The position numbers and the translations under genes are program-made. A stretch of 5,402 nt of DNA from Hyphomicrobiales bacterium. Its GTDB lineage: Bacteria; Pseudomonadota; Alphaproteobacteria; Rhizobiales; Beijerinckiaceae. Position 1 is the stretch's first letter; each line of letters opens with the position of its first letter. Below are positions 1-5,402 of the stretch, one piece after another. Location: positions 1-5,402 of the forward strand of contig JAQGJO010000274.1 in NCBI GenBank assembly GCA_028290595.1, read 5' to 3'. The notes beneath the pieces were generated by a model. It had not been told where the DNA came from and did no database searches. It saw nothing but the letters and a program-made list of their open reading frames with translations.

Positions 1-1
1 C

Positions 2-907
2 GAATGTACGCCGGTGGCGGACGCCATTCTGCGCGTCTTCATCGAAAACGGCGATCGCACCGATCGCACCAAGGCGCGCCTGAAATATGTGCTCGACACC
101 TGGGGCTTCGACAAGTTTCTCAAAGCCGTCGAGGAAAAGCTCGGGCGTCCCCTCGTCCGCATTGCCGACGAGCACATTGCGCCACGCCTGGCGTTCGACC
201 GTTCCGCCCATATCGGCGTCCACGCGCAGGTGCAGCCCGGCTTGAACTGGATCGGCGTCGCCCTGCCGGTCGGGCGCATCACCTGCGCGCAGATGCGCGT
301 GCTCGCCGACCTGTCGCGCGAACTGGGCGACGGCGACATCCGCCTCACCGTCTGGCAGAACCTGCTGCTATCCGGCATCGCCGATATCCGCGTCGCCGAA
401 GCGCAGGCACGCATCGAGGCCTGCGGTCTCGACTGGCGGGCAACGGAAGTGCGCAAGGGCCTCGTCGCCTGCACCGGCAGCCGCGGCTGCAAGTTCGCCG
501 CCGCCGACACCAAGGGCACCGCTACGACCATCGCAAATCACGTCGATGCGCGCCTCGCCATCGACAGGCCGGTCAACATCCATCTGACCGGCTGCCACCA
601 TTCCTGCGCGCAGCATTACATTGGCGATATCGGTCTGATCGGCACGCGCGTGCCGATCAATGACGATGGCGACACGGTCGACGGTTTCGATCTCGTCATC
701 GGCGGCGGCTTCGCCGATCGCGCCGCCATCGGCCGGCCGCTCGCCGAAAAGATCAAGGCCGACGATTGCCCGCAACTGGTCGAGTCATTGCTGGAAGCGT
801 GGATGCAGAAACGCGCATCGCCTGAGGAAACCTTTCAGGCCTTCACCGCCCGCCATAGCGATGAGGATTTGCGCAGCTTCGCCAAAATCGCCGAGGTCGC
901 CGCATGA
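2..907 (+). CDS. nirA: Ferredoxin-type nitrite reductase (siroheme/[4Fe-4S]), C-terminal part, 5' end outside window
   Basis: Partial gene. The frame is open to the left edge, so the GTG at 14 is internal and about half of a typical NirA of near 600 residues is missing. Residues below count from that GTG codon. Nitrite/sulfite reductase ferredoxin-like half-domain at about 65-125, including the stretch [19 protein letters not shown] and LTVWQNLLL. Siroheme/[4Fe-4S] domain at about 140-290, with the four cluster cysteines in the family pattern C-x5-C (C153, C159; bases 470-490) and C-x3-C (C194, C198; bases 593-607). By family knowledge the last cysteine also bridges to siroheme iron. CTGSRGC followed by a DTK motif fits NirA better than CysI sulfite reductase. 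The reaction would be six-electron reduction of nitrite to ammonium in the cytoplasm. The stop overlaps the flavoprotein start, and a nitrate reductase gene follows, which supports nitrite over sulfite as substrate. The electron donor (ferredoxin or the adjacent flavoprotein) cannot be decided from sequence. Confidence 0.93.
   Translation, partial: ECTPVADAILRVFIENGDRTDRTKARLKYVLDTWGFDKFLKAVEEKLGRPLVRIADEHIAPRLAFDRSAHIGVHAQVQPGLNWIGVALPVGRITCAQMRVLADLSRELGDGDIRLTVWQNLLLSGIADIRVAEAQARIEACGLDWRATEVRKGLVACTGSRGCKFAAADTKGTATTIANHVDARLAIDRPVNIHLTGCHHSCAQHYIGDIGLIGTRVPINDDGDTVDGFDLVIGGGFADRAAIGRPLAEKIKADDCPQLVESLLEAWMQKRASPEETFQAFTARHSDEDLRSFAKIAEVAA
893..907 (+). promoter_or_regulatory. Ribosome binding site and ATGA stop/start overlap for the flavoprotein gene
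   Basis: A GAGG Shine-Dalgarno core at 893-896 lies 7 bases before the ATG at 904, inside the last nirA codons. The ATG overlaps the nirA TGA stop as ATGA (904-907). This decides the start in favour of 904 over the in-frame ATG at 928, which has no purine-rich stretch before it. The overlap suggests translational coupling, so that the two proteins are made in linked amounts; that is inference. Confidence 0.7.
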
Positions 908-2505
908 CCATCCATTCCGTCACGCCCATGCCCGTCGAAATCCTGCCGGAAAATGCGCCCTTCAGCGCCGAACAGCGCTCCTGGCTGAATGGCTTCTTTG
1001 CCGGCCTGCTGTCGCCCGGCAATAATCCAACGGGCGTGACGACGCTCGACGCCAATGATGCCGCGCGCATCGCCGGTACGGGCGCGGAAGAGGAAGAAGC
1101 GCCCTGGCACGACCCCTCCATGGAGATCGCCGAGCGCATGAAGCTGGCGGACGGCAAGCCGCTGCAGCGGCGCATGTTCGCCGCCATGGCGCAGCAGGAT
1201 TGCGGCCAATGCGGCTATCTCTGCGCCACCTATTCCGCCGCCGTCGCCGAGAAGCGTGAACCGCGCCTCAACCTGTGTTCGCCAGGCGGCAAGGAAACCT
1301 TCCGCATGCTGAAGACGCTGGCGGTTGAGCTCGACGCTGCCGGCGCACCGCCAGCCGTTGAAGTCGCCGCGCCTGCCGTCGTCGATGCCAACGCCGAGCC
1401 CTCGCGCGAAAACCCGGCGCAGGTCGCCTACCTCTCGCGGCGCAGGCTCAACAAAGGCAAGTCGGAGAAGCACACCTATCACATCGAGTTCAATCTCGCC
1501 GGCAGCGGTCTTTCCTACGTTCCGGGTGATTCCTTCGGCATCTATCCGCGCAATGATGCACGATTGGCCGATGCCATCATCGCCCTGCTCGGCGCCCGCC
1601 CCGATGCGCAGGTGAACGGCAAGAGCCTGCATCAGTGCCTGATTGAGGATTGCGCCCTCGGCCCCACGCCTGACAGCCTGTTCCAGCTCTTCTCCTACAT
1701 GTCCGGCGGCGAGACGCGGCGCAAGGCGCAGGCGCTTGCCAGCGGCGAAGATCCCGATGGCGATCTCGACCGTCTCGATATTCTCGGCGCGCTGCACAAG
1801 TTCTCCGGCCTGCGTCCCGGTGCGGAGGCCTTCGTCGAGGCGCTCGATCCGTTGCAGCCGCGCCTCTATTCGATTTCCTCGTCGCCGCGCCTCGACCCCG
1901 CCCTGCTGTCGCTCACCGTCGACACGGTGCGCTATCGCATCGGCCAGCGCGAGCGCCTTGGCGTCGCCTCGACCTATCTTGGTGAACGCATCGACAGCGG
2001 CGAGCCTGTCCGCGCTTTCATTCAGAAGGCCCATGCTTTTGCGCTGCCCGCCGATCCTCATACGCCGGTCATCATGGTCGGCCCCGGCACCGGTGTTGCG
2101 CCCTTCCGCGCCTTTCTGCATGACCGTGCCGCCGCCGATGCGCCGGGCAAGAACTGGCTGTTCTTCGGCCATCAGCATCGCGAGAGCGATTTCTTCTATG
2201 AAGACGAACTCGAAGACCTGCGCACGCGCGGCAAGCTGCAGCGGCTGACCCTGGCCTGGTCGCGCGACTCCGGCCAGAAGATCTATGTGCAGGACCGCAT
2301 GCGCGAGACCGGCGCCGATCTGTGGCGCTGGTTCGAGGACGGCGCGCATTTCTACATCTGCGGCGACGCCAAGCGCATGGCCAAGGATGTTGAACGCGCA
2401 CTCGTCGACATTGCCACCCAGCATGGCGCGATGACGACAGACAAAGCCGTCGCCTGGGTCGCTGCGCTGAAAAAGGCGCAGCGCTTCCAGGCTGACGTCT
2501 ATTGA
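904..2505 (+). CDS. CysJ-like FAD/NAD(P)H oxidoreductase with an N-terminal iron-sulfur module in place of flavodoxin
   Basis: 533 residues, no signal peptide or membrane segment, so cytoplasmic. Residues 20-35 ([16 protein letters not shown]) resemble the short N-terminal segment of CysJ. Next comes a cysteine module, C100-x2-C103-x3-C107-x17-C125 followed by SPGG, like the small [4Fe-4S] domain of RnfB-type proteins. An Ala/Pro-rich linker follows (about 141-168). The rest is a ferredoxin-NADP reductase unit of CysJ type: FAD-binding part at about 172-380 with RLYSISSS (320-327) and GVAST (353-357), then a nicotinamide-binding part with [13 protein letters not shown] (392-404), AWSRD and YVQD (451-464), [12 protein letters not shown] (484-495) and a terminal tyrosine that in this family stacks on the flavin. 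No flavodoxin (FMN) domain is present. It probably takes electrons from NAD(P)H through FAD to the cluster and on to nitrate and/or nitrite reductase. Such proteins are often labelled sulfite reductase alpha subunit; context argues for nitrate assimilation. It resembles what I recall of Flp, the flavoprotein encoded beside nasC in Bradyrhizobium. Confidence 0.9.
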   Translation: MTIHSVTPMPVEILPENAPFSAEQRSWLNGFFAGLLSPGNNPTGVTTLDANDAARIAGTGAEEEEAPWHDPSMEIAERMKLADGKPLQRRMFAAMAQQDCGQCGYLCATYSAAVAEKREPRLNLCSPGGKETFRMLKTLAVELDAAGAPPAVEVAAPAVVDANAEPSRENPAQVAYLSRRRLNKGKSEKHTYHIEFNLAGSGLSYVPGDSFGIYPRNDARLADAIIALLGARPDAQVNGKSLHQCLIEDCALGPTPDSLFQLFSYMSGGETRRKAQALASGEDPDGDLDRLDILGALHKFSGLRPGAEAFVEALDPLQPRLYSISSSPRLDPALLSLTVDTVRYRIGQRERLGVASTYLGERIDSGEPVRAFIQKAHAFALPADPHTPVIMVGPGTGVAPFRAFLHDRAAADAPGKNWLFFGHQHRESDFFYEDELEDLRTRGKLQRLTLAWSRDSGQKIYVQDRMRETGADLWRWFEDGAHFYICGDAKRMAKDVERALVDIATQHGAMTTDKAVAWVAALKKAQRFQADVY

Positions 2506-2512
2506 GACGCGC

Positions 2513-5200
2513 ATGAGCAAAGCAAGCACTGCTCCCGTCAAAACGACTTGTCCTTATTGCGGCGTCGGCTGCGGCGTGACCGCCACACCGGATGGTGAGG
2601 GCGGCGCAGCAATAGCTGGCGACACAGAACACCCCGCGAATTTCGGCCGCCTCTGCGTCAAGGGCGCGGCGCTCGGCGAAACCCTCGGCCTGTCACGCCG
2701 CCTGCTCTATCCGGCCGTCCGCGGCGTACGCGCATCCTGGGATCGCGCCATCGGCGAAGCCGCGCGCGGGCTGGAGGAAACCGTCAAGCGTCACGGGCCG
2801 GACTCCGTCGCCTTCTATCTCTCCGGCCAATTGCTGACCGAGGATTATTACGTCGCCAACAAGCTGATGAAGGGCTTCATCGGCTCGGACAATGTCGAAA
2901 CCAATTCGCGCCTGTGCATGGCCTCCTCGGTGGCAGGCCACAAGCGCGCCTTCGGCTCCGACACCGTGCCCAACGCCTATACCGATCTCGATCTTGCCGA
3001 TCTGATCGTGCTGACCGGATCGAACTCCGCCTGGTGCCATCCCGTCCTGCATCAGCGCATGCAGGTCGCCCGCCAGCGCGGCGCGCGCATCGTCACCATC
3101 GACCCCAGACGCACGGCGACGGCGGACGACAGCGACCTGCATTTACCCATCGCGCCGGGCATGGACAGCGTCTTGTTTGCCGCCCTGCTCGTCGAGATCG
3201 GCAAGAGCAATGCTCTCGCGCATGACTATGTAACCGCCCACAGCAGCGGCTTCGAGGCAGCTTTGCAGCGTGCCAAAGAGATCGCGCCCGACATGGAAAC
3301 AGCAGCGCGCCGCTGCGACATTCCCCTGCCCGATTTCAAGACCTTCATCGACTGGTGGATCGCCACGCCGCGCACCATCACCTGCTATTCGCAAGGCGTG
3401 AACCAGTCGGCCCAGGGCACCGACAAGGTCAACGCCATCATCAACTGCCATCTCGCCACCGGCCGCATCGGCAAGACCGGCGGCGGGCCGTTCTCACTCA
3501 CCGGCCAGCCCAATGCCATGGGCGGACGCGAGGTCGGCGGGCTGGCCAATCAGCTTGCCGCGCATATGGGTTTCAGCGCGCCGGAGGTCGATCGGGTCGG
3601 CCGCTTCTGGAATGCGCCGCTGATGGCGCAGCGCGAAGGCCTCAAAGCCGTCGACATGTTCGATGCCATCGACGCCGGCAAGATCAAGGCGCTGTGGATC
3701 ATGTGCACCAATCCGGCGGTCAGCCTGCCGGATGCCGATCGTGTACGCCGTTCCCTGGCAAAGCTCGATCTGCTGATCGTCTCGGAAGCCAATTCCACGG
3801 TCGACGGCATTCTCGAAAATGCTCATGTGATCATGCCCGCCGCCGCCTGGAGCGAGAAGGACGGCACCGTCACCAATTCGGAACGGCGCATCACACGGCA
3901 GCGGCCGTTCCGCGCGCCGCCGGGCGAGGCAAAGCCTGATTGGTGGATGACCTGCGAAGTCGCCAAGCGCATGGGCTTTGTCGCGGCGTTCGATTATGCC
4001 GGCCCGCACGAGATTTTCGCCGAACACGCGGCGCTCTCCACCTTCGAGAACCATGGCTCGCGCGATTTCGACATCGGTGCCCACGCCAGCCACGACAAGC
4101 AGGCCTATGACGCCATGGCGCCGTTCCAATGGCCGATGCCTGCCGGCGCGCGCATCGGCGTGGAACGCCTGTTCGCCGACGGCAATTTCTTCACGCCCGA
4201 CCGCAAGGCGCGCTTCATCGCCATCGAAGTGCCGGACCTCAAGGCTACGCCGAGCCGCGAGCAGCCGCTGCTGCTCAACACCGGCCGCATCCGCGACCAA
4301 TGGCACTCCATGGCGCGCACCGGCCTGTCGCAACGCCTCGCCCGCCACATCGCCGAACCCTTTGTTGAGATTCATCCCGACGACGCGAAACGCTACGGCG
4401 TGACTGACGGCGGCTATGCCAGCGTGCGCAACGCCTACGGCTCGGCGATCCTGAAAGTCATCGTCACCGATGGACAGAAGCGCGGCATGGCCTTCGCGCC
4501 GATCCACTGGAACGACATGACCAGCGGCCGCGCCCGTGTCGGTGCCCTGGCGCAAGGTCTTTACGATCCCGTTTCCGGCCAGCCCGAGATGAAGGCGACG
4601 CCGGTCGCCATCGAGCCCGCACCCGTCAACTCCTATGCTTTCCTCATCACCCGCGAACCGCTCGATCTGCCGGCCTGGCTCGTCCATGCGCATCTGCCGG
4701 TCGACGGCGGCACCGCGACCCTGATCGCCAATCCGCGCGATCCCGCCGGCGTCCACGCTTATCTGTCGAATTTCCTACCGGCGAACGGCGAACTGCTGGC
4801 GCTGGAGGATACGCAAAGCGGCACGTTCCGCAGCATCGTCATGGACGAAACTTCCATTGCCGCCGTGCTGTTCTGCGCGCCGCAGCGCGAGGCGGCTTTC
4901 TTCGAATTCATGTGCGCGCGCTTCGCCAGGCCGGTCACCGACAATGCCGAGCGCCTCGCCCTGCTCACCGGCCGCGATTTCGACGCCAGCGCCGACACCA
5001 GCCCGGTTGTCTGTTCCTGCCATGGCGTCCGCTCAGCCGTCATCGCCGCCACGATTGCAACAGGCGCCACGACGGTCGACGCGGTCGGCGAGACGTGCAA
5101 GGCAGGCACCAATTGCGGATCGTGCAAGCCGGAAATCCGCAAGCTGATCGAGCTGGACCGTGTGCGCCAGCCCGCGTTTGCCCCCGCAGACGCTGCTTAA
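2513..5200 (+). CDS. nasA: Assimilatory nitrate reductase catalytic subunit (Mo-bisMGD), with C-terminal BFD-like [2Fe-2S] domain
   Basis: 895 residues, within the range of NasA/NasC enzymes that carry a C-terminal iron-sulfur extension. It reduces nitrate to nitrite with two electrons in the cytoplasm; there is no twin-arginine signal, unlike periplasmic NapA. N-terminal [4Fe-4S] motif: C13, C16, C20, C48 (CPYCGVGC, then LCVKG), with K50 at the place of the lysine thought to relay electrons to the pterin. C135 in SRLCMASSVAGHKRAFGSD is the expected Mo ligand. The molybdopterin oxidoreductase core spans about 60-485 and includes GQPNAMGGREVGG (331-343). The MGD-binding C-terminal domain spans about 585-700, starting near TGRIRDQWHSM (590-600). 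After a linker, a BFD-like [2Fe-2S] domain has C834-x-C836 and C868-x2-C871. The ATG at 2513 lies 7 bases after the flavoprotein stop. The ribosome site is weak (GAG at 2504-2506), so expression probably depends on coupling. No frameshift or missing key residue is seen. In Bradyrhizobium the equivalent is called NasC. Confidence 0.95.
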   Translation: MSKASTAPVKTTCPYCGVGCGVTATPDGEGGAAIAGDTEHPANFGRLCVKGAALGETLGLSRRLLYPAVRGVRASWDRAIGEAARGLEETVKRHGPDSVAFYLSGQLLTEDYYVANKLMKGFIGSDNVETNSRLCMASSVAGHKRAFGSDTVPNAYTDLDLADLIVLTGSNSAWCHPVLHQRMQVARQRGARIVTIDPRRTATADDSDLHLPIAPGMDSVLFAALLVEIGKSNALAHDYVTAHSSGFEAALQRAKEIAPDMETAARRCDIPLPDFKTFIDWWIATPRTITCYSQGVNQSAQGTDKVNAIINCHLATGRIGKTGGGPFSLTGQPNAMGGREVGGLANQLAAHMGFSAPEVDRVGRFWNAPLMAQREGLKAVDMFDAIDAGKIKALWIMCTNPAVSLPDADRVRRSLAKLDLLIVSEANSTVDGILENAHVIMPAAAWSEKDGTVTNSERRITRQRPFRAPPGEAKPDWWMTCEVAKRMGFVAAFDYAGPHEIFAEHAALSTFENHGSRDFDIGAHASHDKQAYDAMAPFQWPMPAGARIGVERLFADGNFFTPDRKARFIAIEVPDLKATPSREQPLLLNTGRIRDQWHSMARTGLSQRLARHIAEPFVEIHPDDAKRYGVTDGGYASVRNAYGSAILKVIVTDGQKRGMAFAPIHWNDMTSGRARVGALAQGLYDPVSGQPEMKATPVAIEPAPVNSYAFLITREPLDLPAWLVHAHLPVDGGTATLIANPRDPAGVHAYLSNFLPANGELLALEDTQSGTFRSIVMDETSIAAVLFCAPQREAAFFEFMCARFARPVTDNAERLALLTGRDFDASADTSPVVCSCHGVRSAVIAATIATGATTVDAVGETCKAGTNCGSCKPEIRKLIELDRVRQPAFAPADAA

Positions 5201-5402
5201 AGCCTCGCAATAAGCCAGCAGGAGCCCACGAGGCTCCCGCTTTGGGCATAGCAGCCGCCCCCATCCCGGCATTGAAACCCTTCTGCGTCAGAGCCAATCT
5301 CGAAGGCGTTCGATAGCCGCCTGCCAAGGTTGCGTTTTAGAACGCGGATCGGTTCCAGACTACGATTGGACATTGCGATGTCGGACAGCAATAGCTCTCT
5401 AC
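5201..5402. other. Non-coding or unassigned 3' flank
   Basis: About 200 bases after the last gene hold no convincing coding sequence on either strand. The stretch from about 5281 onward is roughly 53% GC by hand count, clearly lower than the operon. A minus-strand frame runs from the right edge to 5197, but it has no recognisable motif, passes through the hairpin and ends on the nasA stop region. It could be the tail of a convergent gene or chance; I do not call it. Apart from the hairpin at 5221-5237 I see no tRNA, repeat or mobile-element end. Confidence 0.5.
5221..5243 (+). terminator. Possible weak intrinsic terminator after nasA
   Basis: A perfect 6-bp GC-rich inverted repeat, GGAGCC (5221-5226) and GGCTCC (5232-5237), encloses a 5-base loop and starts 20 bases after the nasA stop. 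It is followed by CCGCTTT, so there are only three T residues after a short spacer. The location is right for the end of the operon, but the short stem and poor T-tract make it a weak candidate; it could instead be a 3'-end-stabilising hairpin. Confidence 0.35.

Noticed and set aside
14..907. GTG at 14 as the true start of the first gene
   Set aside because: The frame is open upstream to base 2, and the protein from 14 lacks the N-terminal half of nitrite reductase, so this is an internal valine of a truncated gene.
904..2505. Annotation as sulfite reductase alpha subunit of assimilatory sulfate reduction
   Set aside because: The FMN flavodoxin domain is absent, and the neighbours are nitrite and nitrate reductases rather than sulfate-assimilation genes.
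835..2541. 568-codon open frame on the minus strand
   Set aside because: It lies antisense to the flavoprotein gene, whose motifs are clear. Its translation has the low-complexity Ala/Gly/Arg look of high-GC shadow frames and no recognisable domain.
3494..4756. 420-codon open frame on the minus strand
   Set aside because: It is antisense to the conserved NasA core and explained by strong third-position GC bias in that gene.
5332..5345. Inverted repeat GCGTT-TTAG-AACGC
   Set aside because: A 5-bp stem with a 4-base loop is expected by chance in about 200 bases, and no T-tract or promoter element accompanies it.
5197..5391. Minus-strand frame in the 3' flank, open to the right edge
   Set aside because: It has no motif, no ribosome site visible before its TTG, and ends on the nasA stop region through the candidate terminator. 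A convergent partial gene cannot be excluded but is not supported.
1..5402. CRISPR array, insertion sequence, tRNA or phage genes
   Set aside because: No direct repeat series, terminal inverted repeats, transposase motifs or cloverleaf were seen. The window is almost fully taken by three metabolic genes.

Overview
The window lies inside an assimilatory nitrate reduction operon. All genes are on the + strand and closely packed. High GC, strong G/C bias at third codon positions, large antisense shadow frames and the gene set (NirA-type nitrite reductase, CysJ-like flavoprotein, NasA/NasC-type nitrate reductase) suggest an alphaproteobacterium, probably of the Rhizobiales/Hyphomicrobiales. The organism call is inference from gene style and family resemblance. 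No 16S or other taxonomic marker is present.

Layout: (1) Positions 2-907 hold the C-terminal half of a siroheme/[4Fe-4S] nitrite reductase of the NirA type, cut by the left window edge. (2) Positions 904-2505 hold a 533-residue FAD/NAD(P)H flavoprotein. Its C-terminal two thirds resemble CysJ, the sulfite reductase flavoprotein, but a four-cysteine iron-sulfur module stands where CysJ carries its FMN flavodoxin domain. Its start overlaps the nirA stop (ATGA). (3) Positions 2513-5200 hold an 895-residue molybdopterin nitrate reductase (NasA/NasC) with an N-terminal [4Fe-4S] motif, a cysteine positioned as Mo ligand and a C-terminal BFD-like [2Fe-2S] domain. (4) Positions 5201-5402 are non-coding as far as can be judged, with one short hairpin soon after the nasA stop and a drop in GC content.

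Together the genes would reduce nitrate to nitrite (NasA, two electrons) and nitrite to ammonium (NirA, six electrons) in the cytoplasm. The flavoprotein between them is the obvious candidate to bring electrons from NAD(P)H to one or both reductases. No NirB/NirD, NasB, transporter, regulator or promoter is visible; any promoter, transporter or regulator would be outside the window.

This is a recognisable metabolic operon rather than a new system. The most interesting point is the domain architecture of the flavoprotein and what it implies about electron routing. No mobile element, CRISPR array, tRNA or rRNA was seen.
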